Assembly: GCF_014873945.1 (NCBI RefSeq)
Contig: NZ_JADBEC010000001.1
Location: 3,675,001-3,739,000, forward strand
Direction: 5' to 3'
Length of the DNA: 64,000 nucleotides
Origin: Rhizobium viscosum
Lineage (GTDB): Bacteria > Pseudomonadota > Alphaproteobacteria > Rhizobiales > Rhizobiaceae
This document shows, piece by piece, positions 42,139-50,807 of this stretch. The position numbers were made by a program, and so were the translations under genes. Position 1 is the stretch's first letter; each line of letters opens with the position of its first letter. The notes below the pieces were generated by a model, which was not told the DNA's origin, did not search any database, and was given only the letters and a program-made list of their open reading frames with translations.

Positions 42139-42504
42139 ATGTCACGACTGACCCGCATTCTCTCCGTTGCCACCGTCGCAAGCATTGCCCTTGCCGGCCA
42201 GGCATTCGCCCATGCACATCTGAAAAGCTCCGTGCCGGCCGACAAGGCAGCCGTTGCATCCCCCAGCGAACTCGATCTCACGTTCACCGAGGAACTGAAC
42301 CTCAAGTTCAGCGGCGTCACCGTGACCGGTCCTGACAAGAAAGGCGTCAAGCTTGGCGAGGGAATGCTTATGGATGGCGACAAGGTGCTGATGGTGCCGG
42401 TGTCCGATAAGCTCGCGCCCGGCAGCTATACGGTCGACTGGCATGTGCTTTCGACCGACGGGCACAAGACTGAGGGCAACTTCACCTTCACCGTAAAGCC
42501 CTGA
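42139..42504 (+). CDS. copC: CopC copper-binding protein
   Basis: 121 aa. A signal peptide (MSRLTRILSVATVASIALAGQAFA) precedes HAHLKSSVPADKAAVASPSELDLTFTEELNLKFSGVTVTGPDKK, the CopC/YobA beta-barrel whose N-terminal histidine binds Cu(II). The C-terminal DWHVLSTDGHKTEGNFTFTV is also conserved. It delivers copper to CopD, which starts in the stop codon (TGATG). Confidence 0.9.
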   Translation: MSRLTRILSVATVASIALAGQAFAHAHLKSSVPADKAAVASPSELDLTFTEELNLKFSGVTVTGPDKKGVKLGEGMLMDGDKVLMVPVSDKLAPGSYTVDWHVLSTDGHKTEGNFTFTVKP

Positions 42505-43391
42505 TGACACCGGATACCGCCAACATCGCCTGTCGTTTCGTCTTCGACGGGGCTGTCCTGTTTCTCTGGGGCAGTGCCGCCTATCTGTGGCTGCTCGTGC
42601 CCAAGGGGCTGAGCGGCAGCATCTGGGCGAGGCTCGCGGTCTGGCGTCTCGCGGCGGTGGTGCTGGCTGTGCTTGCGACACTGGTGCTGCTGCCGGTGCG
42701 CTGCGCCATGATCGGCAATGGCTGGGCGGACGGGCTGGACGGCGATGTGATGATATCGGTGCTGACGGCAACCTCCATCGGCACTGCCTGGGCCTGGCAG
42801 GCGGCATTTGCCGCTGCTCTCCTTATGGTGACATTGCTGCCGTTACGGCGGAAGGTTGCCGCAACGGCAGTCGTCTCCGCGCTGCTGCTCTGCGGCCTGT
42901 CGCTGACCGGCCATGCGGCCATGAACGACGGATGGCTGCGGGTGCTGCACCGGGCGAACGACATGGTGCATGTGCTCTCGGGCGGCGCCTGGGTCGGGGC
43001 GCTGATCCCTGTGGCGCTCGTGCTTTGCCGGCTTGGCGACGGCATGGCGGGGGCGGATGCCCGGATAGCCCTGATCCGCTTCTCGACGGCGGGGCATGTG
43101 GCCGTGGCGCTGGTCATTTTATCAGGCGTGGCAAACAGCCTGCTGATCATCGGCGGCTTGCCGCTTGACTGGAGCATTGCCTATCAGCGGCTGCTTTCCC
43201 TGAAGATCGCGCTTGCCCTTCTGATGATGCTGATCGCCGTCTTCAACCGCTATGGGCTGGTGCCGCGCATGGGCCGGTCGCACTCGGCCGGAAAAGCGCT
43301 GGCGGCGGGCACCTTGGCGGAGATCGCGATCGCCGTCTGTGTTGTCGCGCTCGTTGCCTGGTTCGGGACGCTGGAGCCGTTTCCTGGATAG
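42504..43391 (+). CDS. copD: CopD copper transport membrane protein
   Basis: 295 aa with seven to eight helices. It has CopD family marks GHAAMNDGWLRVLHRANDMVHVLSGGAWVGALIPV and the histidines of the copper path (HRANDMVH, GHVAVA). It shares one base with copC. It imports copper with CopC in the envelope. Confidence 0.88.
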   Translation: MTPDTANIACRFVFDGAVLFLWGSAAYLWLLVPKGLSGSIWARLAVWRLAAVVLAVLATLVLLPVRCAMIGNGWADGLDGDVMISVLTATSIGTAWAWQAAFAAALLMVTLLPLRRKVAATAVVSALLLCGLSLTGHAAMNDGWLRVLHRANDMVHVLSGGAWVGALIPVALVLCRLGDGMAGADARIALIRFSTAGHVAVALVILSGVANSLLIIGGLPLDWSIAYQRLLSLKIALALLMMLIAVFNRYGLVPRMGRSHSAGKALAAGTLAEIAIAVCVVALVAWFGTLEPFPG

Positions 43392-43493
43392 GGCGCACCA
43401 CGGAATTCCCAGAGGATATGGGGCTGCAATTCTCGCTTTCCGCAGGGAAACCGGCTAAATGGGAGGGAACACCACATTGCGAGGTTGTGAGCG

Positions 43494-44360
43494 GTGGCTG
43501 GAAAAGTCGAATATACCGTGTTCCAAGGACGCGCAGGAGATCACAACGACCTGGCGATGCCGGGTGCGAAGGCAATCGGCGAGGAATTGGAACGCCGAAC
43601 CGGCATTTCGCCCGCCGTGATCGGCACTCCGGAGCCCGCCTTGAATGGCGGGTGGCGCGAAGAGCTCGATGCGGCGCTACCGTCGCTCAGAGAGTTGCAG
43701 TCCCGATTTGACGACGTGTTGGCCGCAGGCGCAATGTCGATCGCCGCCACCAGCCGGTGCGCGGTTTCGCTGGCGACCCTTCCAGCCGTTGCGAAACATC
43801 ATCCTGCGGTCTGCATCGTCTGGTTCGATGCACATGGCGATCTCAATCCACCGGAGGCCAGCCCTACCGGATATCTCGGCGGGCTGGCGCTTGCGGGGCC
43901 ACTCGGCCTTTGGAGTTCCGGTCTCGGTGCAGGTCTGGGTCCGGGTCAGGTCGTTCTCGTCGGTCAACGTGACCTCGATCCATACGAACTGGATCTGATT
44001 GCGAAACACGACATTCCGCATATCAAACCTGGAGCCGATCTTGCGACTGGCCTCAGGACCGCGATCGCCGGCCGCCCCGTCTATGTGCATTTCGACTGCG
44101 ATGTCCTGGAGCCGGGCATCGTGCCCACGGACTATGAATGCGAAGGCGGCTTGTCGCTGGATGATGTGCGAGCCTGCTGCAAGGTTATCGCAGAACACGA
44201 CTTCGTCGGGATAGAAATTGCCGAGTTTCAGGATGCGTGGGAAGCCGGCGGCCCGCCAGTATCACCGGGTGCTTTGCTCGATGCCCTCGAGCCGGTTTTG
44301 ACGAAGGGCTGTCGCTACAGCATCGGCCCGAAAATCGGAATCGATTTTCGGAAAGCCTGA
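43494..44360 (+). CDS. Arginase-family (ureohydrolase) protein, atypical metal site
   Basis: 288 aa. The two C-terminal metal motifs are intact: WFDAHGDLN and VHFDCDVLEPG, plus EIAEFQDAW. The first motif, normally GGDHS, reads SRCAVS here, replacing the metal-ligand His by Cys, as in a divergent arginase-like subgroup. The manganese site may therefore differ. It starts with GTG at 43494. The last ~11 codons lie inside a palindromic repeat element. The substrate is uncertain (arginine, guanidine compound or formimidoyl-type). Confidence 0.75.
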   Translation: MAGKVEYTVFQGRAGDHNDLAMPGAKAIGEELERRTGISPAVIGTPEPALNGGWREELDAALPSLRELQSRFDDVLAAGAMSIAATSRCAVSLATLPAVAKHHPAVCIVWFDAHGDLNPPEASPTGYLGGLALAGPLGLWSSGLGAGLGPGQVVLVGQRDLDPYELDLIAKHDIPHIKPGADLATGLRTAIAGRPVYVHFDCDVLEPGIVPTDYECEGGLSLDDVRACCKVIAEHDFVGIEIAEFQDAWEAGGPPVSPGALLDALEPVLTKGCRYSIGPKIGIDFRKA

Positions 44361-44411
44361 TGCGTAGATTCAAAGAGTTAGAGCGTCCTTTGTGCGTCCG
44401 AATGGACGCAC
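44328..44411. repeat. Dispersed rhizobial palindromic repeat, copy 2, overlapping the arginase-like 3' end
   Basis: The element has two perfect hairpins: a 10-bp stem CCGAAAATCG/CGATTTTCGG with loop GAAT (44328-44351), and an 8-bp stem GTGCGTCC/GGACGCAC with loop GAAT (44392-44411). The connecting part repeats, in reverse complement, at 30541-30593. The first hairpin codes the C-terminus of the arginase-like protein. It may also terminate transcription. Confidence 0.7.
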
Positions 44412-44510
44412 GGCGCTCTAAGCGAATGGCCGCTTCGGTCCCTCGTTTCACCCCGGCGGCTGCATGTCGCCGGAGCCATTTCCGGGGCAGGGTGCTTGCC
44501 GGGCATGATC

Positions 44511-44936
44511 TCATTTTGTCGGATCGAAGCGGAGGATGCCGGCGATTTTCGGGCCGGTGCCGGAATCCGAGGGATGGGAGACGCCATCCATGACCTGCAC
44601 CTCCGGAAAATCGAAGGGGCTGATGCCCTCGATGCAAGCGACGTTGATGCCGAACTGGTTCGGATTCGAGCGGCGCTGGTGATGGGTGTAGATGCCGCAG
44701 GTCCTGCAGAAATAGTGCTTCGCTGTGCGGGTATTGAATTGATAGAGCGTCAGGTTGTCTTCACCTTCTACGAACTCGATATCCTTGAGATCGGCAGAGA
44801 CGGCGATGGCACCGCGCATGCGGCAGTAGGAGCATGTGCAGCGGCGAATCGTGTTGAATTCATCAGCCAGCCGGACCCGGAATTTGACGCGGCCGCAGTG
44901 GCAGGCTGCTTCATGCTGATGTCTTTCATCGCTCAT
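44511..44936 (-). CDS. GFA-family zinc protein
   Basis: 141 aa. ACHCGRVKFRV, CTCSYCRMRGAI and YFCRTCGIYTHHQRRS are the Gfa/CENP-V cysteine set. A longer frame to 45056 is open, but ATG at 44936 is the family start. It is 32 bp downstream of the acetyltransferase gene and in the same direction. The reaction is not known; glutathione or formaldehyde-adduct chemistry is the family theme. Confidence 0.82.
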   Translation of the reverse strand: MSDERHQHEAACHCGRVKFRVRLADEFNTIRRCTCSYCRMRGAIAVSADLKDIEFVEGEDNLTLYQFNTRTAKHYFCRTCGIYTHHQRRSNPNQFGINVACIEGISPFDFPEVQVMDGVSHPSDSGTGPKIAGILRFDPTK

Positions 44937-44968
44937 GATCTGCCTGTCTCTCTCAATGAAATCCCAAA

Positions 44969-45601
44969 TTAGGCCCAGCGCTCGCAGAAAGCCTCGATAT
45001 CGCTGGACTGAAATTCGGCGAGCCGCTCCATGATGGTCTCGAACGGCCAGTCCCACCAGGCGATGGCGGCAAGTTTTTCAGCAGTCGTTCGCGAGAAGCG
45101 TTCGCGGATGAACTTGGCGGGAACGCCGCCGACGATCGTATAGGGTTCGACGTCTTTCGTAACGACAGCGCCTGCCGCGAGTACGGCGCCGTCTCCGACC
45201 GTCACACCCGGAAGCACGATGACGCCGTGGCCGATCCAGACGTCATTGCCGATGACGGCGCGATCGGCTTTTCGATCGGCGAAAAAGGCATGATCGCGCA
45301 CGGCATCGGCAGAATAATATTCCGGGCAATAGGTGAAGCGGTGCATCGACGGGCGGTCCATCGGGTGGTTGGGCGCGCCGATCCTGACCTCTGCGGCGAT
45401 GGCGCAGAATTTCCCGATCGAGGCATCACCGACGATGCAGCGCTGGCCGAGGTAGGAATAATCGCCGAGTTCGACCGTGCGCAGGGAGATATGCTCCAGG
45501 ATCTCGCAGCATTTGCCGATGCTGGAATCCCGGATGCTGGCTGTCGGATGGATGACGGTCTCGGCGATCTTGGGGCGGTTTGGCTGGGTGGTCGAATCCA
45601 T
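44969..45601 (-). CDS. CatB/PhnO-like hexapeptide-repeat O-acetyltransferase
   Basis: 210 aa. It has left-handed beta-helix repeats with NDVWIGHGVIVLPGVTVGDGAVLAAGAVVTKDVEPYTIVGGVPAKFIRERF, typical of xenobiotic acetyltransferases of the CatB family and the phosphonate-operon DapD-like group. The acceptor is unknown. GGAGA precedes the ATG at 45601. It is probably co-transcribed with the downstream GFA gene. Confidence 0.83.
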   Translation of the reverse strand: MDSTTQPNRPKIAETVIHPTASIRDSSIGKCCEILEHISLRTVELGDYSYLGQRCIVGDASIGKFCAIAAEVRIGAPNHPMDRPSMHRFTYCPEYYSADAVRDHAFFADRKADRAVIGNDVWIGHGVIVLPGVTVGDGAVLAAGAVVTKDVEPYTIVGGVPAKFIRERFSRTTAEKLAAIAWWDWPFETIMERLAEFQSSDIEAFCERWA

Positions 45602-45801
45602 GGGCAATCTCCGGATTTCGGCCTGCCTAACCGGGCAGGATGAAGGATGTGTGACGCAAGGAATGGCAAAGGGTCGGGCAGACATGGCAGCGCGCCTCGA
45701 AGCCTTTTCTGCTTCGGGCCAACCGACAAAACTCTATGATTTTGGCGGAATCCGCGCATATTGATTCCAGGGTACGATACTCCGCCGGAGCAATCACTGC
45801 T

Positions 45802-47586
45802 GTGGATCGAAAGCTCGCAGCCATCCTTTCCGCCGATGTTGCCGGTTTCAGCCGCCTTGCGGCGCTGGACGAGGAGGGCACGATCCATGCCCTCAACGCG
45901 AGCCTCGACCTGATCGGCGAAATCGTGCGCGCGCATGACGGCCGCATCTTCGGCACCGCAGGGGACGGGTTTGTCGCCGAGTTCGCAAGCGCCGTTCAGG
46001 CTACCAGGTGCTCGGTTGAAATCCAGCGTCGTCTTGCCGGCAATCCGGAGGATATGCCGGGGGATCGCCGGCTGGAGTTCCGCATCGGCGTCAATCTGGG
46101 TGATGTCATCGTGTCGGGCGACGATCTGCTCGGCGACGGCGTCAACATCGCCGCGCGCCTGCAGGAGATGGCGCCGCCATCAGGCATCTGCATTTCCGGG
46201 TCCGTGCGCGAGCATCTCTATGGCAAGGTGCCGTTCGCGCTGACGAGCCTCGGTGAACGCGCCATGAAGAACATACCCCGGCGGATATCCGTCTTTCGGG
46301 TCGACTGGCTGCAGGAGGCGCTGGAAGGCGGGGATGCCGGACCAGCGCAGGGGACAGGGCCAGCAATGCCATCACCTGCGCCCCGCTTCGGCAGAGACCA
46401 GCCGTCGATCGTCGTCATGCCCTTCGACAATCTCAGCGGTCAGGGCGATGAATATTTCGTAGATGGGGTCGTGGAGGAAATCACCGCGGCGCTTTCGTGC
46501 GTTCGCGAATTCTTCGTCATCGCGCGCCAGTCCGCCTTCACCTACAAGGGACGCTTCGTCGACGTGCATGACCTCGAGAGCGAACTCGGCGTCAATTACG
46601 TGGTCCAGGGCACCGTGCGGCGCGGCGGAGACCGCCTGCGGATCTCGGTGCAACTGGTCGATACCGAGACGCGCACGCAGTTCTGGTCCGAGCGTTATGA
46701 GGGCGCTGCCGAGGATATTTTCGAGCTTCAGGACAGGATCGCCGCACAGGTCGCCGGTGCCATCCATCCGGCCATTCGCAGTGCTGAAACCGAGTTGTCG
46801 AAGCGCAAGCCGCCAAACAGTCTGCGGGCCTACGATCTCGTCATGCGCGCCTATCCGTATCTCTGGGGCCAAAGCAAGGCGACGAACGAGCGGGCCATAC
46901 CATTGCTACAGGATGCCATCGCGATCGACCCCGCTTACGGCCGCGCTCACGCCTTTCTGGCATGGTGCTACGCCCAGCACCTCGGCTATATCTGGACTGA
47001 AGAACCGGAGCGGGATCTGGAACGGTCCTTGAGGGCCGTCGAGGCCGCAGTGGGCTCCATCGACGATGATCCGACGGCGCTGACGGCGGTCGGCGGCGCC
47101 TTGAGCCATTGCGGCGATCAGGAGCGTGCGGCCGCCTATCTCGAAAGGGCCCTTGCGCTCGATCCGAACAATGCCTGGGCATGGGCGCGTTATGGCTGGG
47201 TTGCGAGCTACAAGGGCGAACCCGGTGCTGCGGAACGGTTCGAACGGGCGCTGACGCTGAGCCCGGCGGACCCGCTGACATTCAACATGCGGATGGGGAT
47301 GGCCTTTTCGCTCGCCATGGCAGGTTCCCTTTCCGAGGCCGTCGCCATCGCCCGCGAGGTCGTCAACAAACATCCTGATGTCACCTGGTGTTACCGGATG
47401 ATGGCGGCCTGGGCGGCGATGAGCGGCGACCTGAAGACAGCCCGGTGGGCGGCGGGCAAGCTCCTGGAGATCGAACCGCACTTTACAATCGAGCGGTATC
47501 TGTCGAGGCCCGTGTTTCGAGGCGTGCCGCAATGGGCGGCGCAAACGGCAGAGGGCTTACGGCAGGCGGGCTTGCCCGAACGCTGA
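45802..47586 (+). CDS. Adenylate/guanylate cyclase domain plus TPR protein
   Basis: 594 aa. The N-terminal class III cyclase domain has the two metal aspartates in AAILSADVAGFSRL and GTAGDGFVAEF, with IGVNLGDVIVSGDDLLGDGVNIAARLQ. A TolB-like/membrane-free linker follows (IVVMPFDNLSGQGDEYFVDGVVEEITAALS). The C-terminal ~200 residues form TPR-type repeats (AAAYLERALALDPNNAWAWARYGWV). It probably makes cAMP under protein-protein control. A GTG at 45802 gives the family start (VDRKLAAIL); ATG at 45736 would add 22 residues. Confidence 0.87.
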   Translation: MDRKLAAILSADVAGFSRLAALDEEGTIHALNASLDLIGEIVRAHDGRIFGTAGDGFVAEFASAVQATRCSVEIQRRLAGNPEDMPGDRRLEFRIGVNLGDVIVSGDDLLGDGVNIAARLQEMAPPSGICISGSVREHLYGKVPFALTSLGERAMKNIPRRISVFRVDWLQEALEGGDAGPAQGTGPAMPSPAPRFGRDQPSIVVMPFDNLSGQGDEYFVDGVVEEITAALSCVREFFVIARQSAFTYKGRFVDVHDLESELGVNYVVQGTVRRGGDRLRISVQLVDTETRTQFWSERYEGAAEDIFELQDRIAAQVAGAIHPAIRSAETELSKRKPPNSLRAYDLVMRAYPYLWGQSKATNERAIPLLQDAIAIDPAYGRAHAFLAWCYAQHLGYIWTEEPERDLERSLRAVEAAVGSIDDDPTALTAVGGALSHCGDQERAAAYLERALALDPNNAWAWARYGWVASYKGEPGAAERFERALTLSPADPLTFNMRMGMAFSLAMAGSLSEAVAIAREVVNKHPDVTWCYRMMAAWAAMSGDLKTARWAAGKLLEIEPHFTIERYLSRPVFRGVPQWAAQTAEGLRQAGLPER

Positions 47587-47611
47587 CGCGGCTTTGGGTC
47601 ATGCAAAGTCC

Positions 47612-48850
47612 TCAAGCATTTGCGGCCTCTCCAATGGCACGGCTGCTCGTGCTCATCAGCACCAGCGGCACCGCAACTGCATAAAGCGCGATCACCGAGA
47701 GCCAGATGCCGCCCGGCCAGCTTTCTCGCGTGAGGAAATAGAGGGACGAGAAGCCGAGCGGCGCGATGATGGAGGCGAGGCTGATGGTGGAGGCGAGCAC
47801 GCCCTGCAGTTCACCCTGCCGGTCGGGGGCGACCTTGCTTGTGGCAAGCGCCTGGAAGGCGGGGTTGCCGATGCCGACGAGGGTGAAGATCGGCATGATG
47901 GCGAAGATCATCCAGCCCTGGTTCGCGAAGGCCATCACGAGGAGGGCGCTCATGGCGGCGGCGATGCCTGTCATGACCGACCAGCGCTCGCCGAGCAGGC
48001 GGGTTGCCGGCCCCGGCAGGAAGGCCTGGCAGACGGTCTGGCAGATGCCGAAGGCGCCAAGCGACAGGCCGATCCAGAAACCGTTCCAGCCGAAAGTGTC
48101 GAAGCCCCAGAGCGCCCAGCAGGTACCGTAGGATTCACCGGCGGCGCTGAAGACGAAATAGACCAGGACGATGGGCAGAAGCCCTTTCATCGAGACGATC
48201 CGTTGCAGCGGCCGCAGCGGGTTCAGCGTGGCGAGGTTGACCTTCGAGCGAGAGGGGGTACGCGATTCAAGTGTGCGGGATTCCGGAAGGACGAAGAGGG
48301 CAAGCAGCAGGTTGGCGGCATTGAGCGCTGCGGCGGCGATAAAGGGCAGGCGCAGCCAGTAATCGCCAAGCAACCCGCCAAGGACCGGGCCGATGATGAA
48401 GCCGGCGCCGAACATGGCGTTGAACAGGCCGAAGCGGCGGGTGCGCTGATCCTCCGGCGAGATGTCGGTAATATAGGCCGAGGCAACCGACATATTGGCG
48501 CTAGTAAGGCCGGCAATGGCGCGGCCGACGAAGAGCAGCAGCAGCGATGGCGCAAAGGCCATGATGACGTAATTGATCGCCGCGCCGGCAAGCGAGATCA
48601 GCAGCACCGGACGCCGGCCGATCGTGTCGCTGAGGGCGCCGAGCATGGGTGCGAAGACGAACTGCATGGCGGCATAGAGCGCCGTCATGGTGCCGACGTA
48701 GACGGCGATGTCAGCGGTATGCGTTACGTCTTGAAGCAGACGCGGGAGGATCGGGAAGATCAGGCCGATGCCGACGGCATCGAGGCAGATTGCGGTGAAG
48801 ATGACGATGAGGGGTTTGTTCATACCGAATTTGTTCATAGCGGAGCTCAT
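47612..48850 (-). CDS. TetA-like MFS drug efflux transporter
   Basis: 412 aa, twelve helices. It has the MFS motif GALSDTIGRRPVLLISLAGAAINYV, and the N-terminal AICLDAVGIGLIFPILPRLLQD is close to class A-type tetracycline transporters. It probably extrudes a small molecule by proton antiport. It starts inside the stop of the MDR oxidoreductase gene (ATGA, 48847-48850). The actual drug is not known. Confidence 0.87.
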   Translation of the reverse strand: MSSAMNKFGMNKPLIVIFTAICLDAVGIGLIFPILPRLLQDVTHTADIAVYVGTMTALYAAMQFVFAPMLGALSDTIGRRPVLLISLAGAAINYVIMAFAPSLLLLFVGRAIAGLTSANMSVASAYITDISPEDQRTRRFGLFNAMFGAGFIIGPVLGGLLGDYWLRLPFIAAAALNAANLLLALFVLPESRTLESRTPSRSKVNLATLNPLRPLQRIVSMKGLLPIVLVYFVFSAAGESYGTCWALWGFDTFGWNGFWIGLSLGAFGICQTVCQAFLPGPATRLLGERWSVMTGIAAAMSALLVMAFANQGWMIFAIMPIFTLVGIGNPAFQALATSKVAPDRQGELQGVLASTISLASIIAPLGFSSLYFLTRESWPGGIWLSVIALYAVAVPLVLMSTSSRAIGEAANA

Positions 48851-49749
48851 GGGGAAATGATGAGTTTGCCGGTGACGCGGCCGGCGGCGCTGATGGTCTG
48901 GGCTTCGGCAGTCTGTTCGAGCGGAAAGCTTCGCTCGATGTGCAGCCGGAACTGACCCATGGAATAGAGCCGTGCCACATCGGCAAGCACTCGTTCGGGC
49001 TCCTTCGGTGGGCCGTGCGAAAACCTCGCGCCATATTCCTCCGCCGCGAAATCGGCGACGGACAGCACGCGGGTGGGATCGCCGGTCAGGGCGATCAGTT
49101 CGGGGATGATCCCGGAGCCGGCGACATCGAGAGCCGCATCGATCCCCTCGGGCGCAAGCGGCCGCACGCGATCGGCTAGGCCCGGCCCGTAGGTCGTCGG
49201 GATGGCGCCGAGGTTCTTCAGATAGTCGTGTTTCTGCGGGCTTGCCGTGCCGATGGTGGTGATGCCCCGAATGCGCGCCAGCTGGATGACGGCCGAGCCG
49301 ATGCCGCCGGCGGCATCGCTGACGAGCAGCGTCTCACCGGCTTGGACGCCAAGTTCATCGAGGCTGCGCCAGGCTGTCTCCGATATGACAGGCAGGCCGC
49401 CCGCGATCTCGAAGGGCAGGTCATCGGGCTTGTGGACCCAGTGGGTGAGGATGGCATGTTCGGCCATCGTGGCCCGGCCATAGCCGAAGACGGCATCGCC
49501 GACGAAGGTGCTGGCGACGCCCGGGCCGACTTCATCGACGATGCCGGAGGCCTCCACGCCGACGCCGGAGGGAAAACCGACCTCCTCGAAAGCGCGATAT
49601 TGTCCCTCGCGACGCTTCCAGTCCGAGGGATTGACGCCGGCAGCACACACTTTGATGCGCAATTCTCCGGGGCCGGGATGCGGCGGATCGATCTCGACGG
49701 TATCAAGGACTTCAGGGCCGCCATAGCGGCTGAACTGGATGGCTTTCAT
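48847..49749 (-). CDS. MDR-type zinc-free quinone oxidoreductase
   Basis: 300 aa. MKAIQFSRYGGPEVLDTVEIDPPHPGPGELRIKV and LLVSDAAGGIGSAVIQLARIRGITTIGTAS are the medium-chain dehydrogenase/reductase (QOR-like) signatures. The zinc-binding Cys/His are absent. It is an NADPH-dependent quinone or alkenal reductase. It forms an operon with the TetA-like pump and is divergent from the TetR regulator. Confidence 0.85.
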   Translation of the reverse strand: MKAIQFSRYGGPEVLDTVEIDPPHPGPGELRIKVCAAGVNPSDWKRREGQYRAFEEVGFPSGVGVEASGIVDEVGPGVASTFVGDAVFGYGRATMAEHAILTHWVHKPDDLPFEIAGGLPVISETAWRSLDELGVQAGETLLVSDAAGGIGSAVIQLARIRGITTIGTASPQKHDYLKNLGAIPTTYGPGLADRVRPLAPEGIDAALDVAGSGIIPELIALTGDPTRVLSVADFAAEEYGARFSHGPPKEPERVLADVARLYSMGQFRLHIERSFPLEQTAEAQTISAAGRVTGKLIISP

Positions 49750-49854
49750 GGGGGCTCCTTTCGGCAGATGCAGACACGGCTCGGCCGATCGCGGTGCCGG
49801 GCACGGCGGCGCGGCTCCCCGTTTGTCTGGTCTATTATGTACTGCATATTAATG

Positions 49855-49915
49855 TGTACTTAGTACAGTAATAGGGTGCTTGATGATGCCTGTCAACTTC
49901 GTTGTACTCAGTACA
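49855..49915. promoter_or_regulatory. Two TGTACT-N-AGTACA operators between MDR/TetA and TetR genes
   Basis: Two identical 13-bp palindromes, TGTACTTAGTACA (49855-49867) and TGTACTCAGTACA (49903-49915), lie 48 bp apart in the divergent promoter. They are strong TetR-dimer operator candidates for the divergent TetR gene at 49938. A third half-like TATGTACTGCATATT sits just to the left. Confidence 0.7.
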
Positions 49916-49937
49916 TGAATCCTGCTATGGAGGGCAC

Positions 49938-50591
49938 ATGACGATGCCATCAGACGAGACACCCTCAGATCGTAGATCCCGCAAGCGCCTTGCCACGCGG
50001 CGCGCCATCTCGCTTGCCGCCGACCGGCTGTTTTTCGAGCGGGGCTTCGAGAATGTGACGGTCGATGAGATTGCGGCCGCCGCCGATGTCGGGCGGATGA
50101 CGGTTTTCAATCATTTCCCGCGCAAGGAGGACATGTTCTTCGATCGAGACGAAGAGGCGCGCGAGACACTTCGTGAGGCCTTGCGGCAGCGTGATTCCAG
50201 AGTGCCGCCGATCGAGGCATTGCGGCTGCTGGCGCATCAGCTTGTGCGGCAGCAGACGCCTTATCTGTTATTTTCCTCGGCGAGCCAGAGCTTCATCGAA
50301 ACGGTGGAAAACAGCGAAACGCTGAAGGCGAGGGCGCGGGCGATCCGGGACGAGATTGCTGAAGAGCTGGCGGTGTCGCTTACGGAAAGCGTTGGCCAAG
50401 AGGCTGGCGATGCCAAGGCGAAGCTCGCCGCCGCCATGCTGCTTGCGAGCTGGAGCGTCGCCTTCATCGAGGCGCACCGGACTTTTCGGCAGGGACGGGA
50501 TACGGAGAAGGCGAAGGTCGTCTTTCTCGCGCTCGTCGATCAGGGAAGTCTCGGCGTGAAGGCGGCCATGGCGGGCACGGCTTACGCCTGA
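49938..50591 (+). CDS. TetR/AcrR-family regulator of the MDR-TetA operon
   Basis: 217 aa. RRAISLAADRLFFERGFENVTVDEIAAAADVGRMTVFNHFPRKEDMFF is the TetR HTH. The ligand domain is helical with a hydrophobic pocket. The ATG at 49938 has GGAGGG upstream. It is divergent from the oxidoreductase/pump operon, which it probably represses through the paired palindromes. Confidence 0.88.
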   Translation: MTMPSDETPSDRRSRKRLATRRAISLAADRLFFERGFENVTVDEIAAAADVGRMTVFNHFPRKEDMFFDRDEEARETLREALRQRDSRVPPIEALRLLAHQLVRQQTPYLLFSSASQSFIETVENSETLKARARAIRDEIAEELAVSLTESVGQEAGDAKAKLAAAMLLASWSVAFIEAHRTFRQGRDTEKAKVVFLALVDQGSLGVKAAMAGTAYA

Positions 50592-50654
50592 AACAATTCG
50601 GCATGCGCCGAAGTGAGAATGGTGCCGGACTCCTGCGGCGCCCGTGTCCTGTGG

Positions 50655-50722
50655 TGCTCGAACACGGTGCGAGCCGGCGTCGATAACAAGCTCAATGTCA
50701 TTTTCAAATGAGGCGGTCATGG
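50655..50722 (+). repeat. Short intergenic repeat, copy 1
   Basis: About 68 bp sharing CTCGAAC, GTCGATA-CAAG and CATTTTCA--TGA-GC-GT with 52513-52578 in the same orientation. It lies upstream of the PadR gene, in the 216-bp gap after the TetR gene. It looks like a dispersed intergenic element. Confidence 0.5.
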
Positions 50723-50807
50723 CCGAGGCGAGCGCTCTGCGAAATTTCCGCCGCTACCTTGTATAAACAGATAGCTTGTTATATCTAATTCGCAGGCGGA
50801 GGTATCC

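Noticed and set aside
47594..48955. 453-codon plus-strand frame antisense to the TetA-like gene
   Set aside because: It is a charged, repetitive shadow. The minus strand encodes an evident twelve-helix MFS protein.
49902..49937. Upstream ATG (MYSVHESCYGG...) for the TetR gene
   Set aside because: It lies in the operator palindrome. The ATG at 49938 has GGAGGG and the normal family start.
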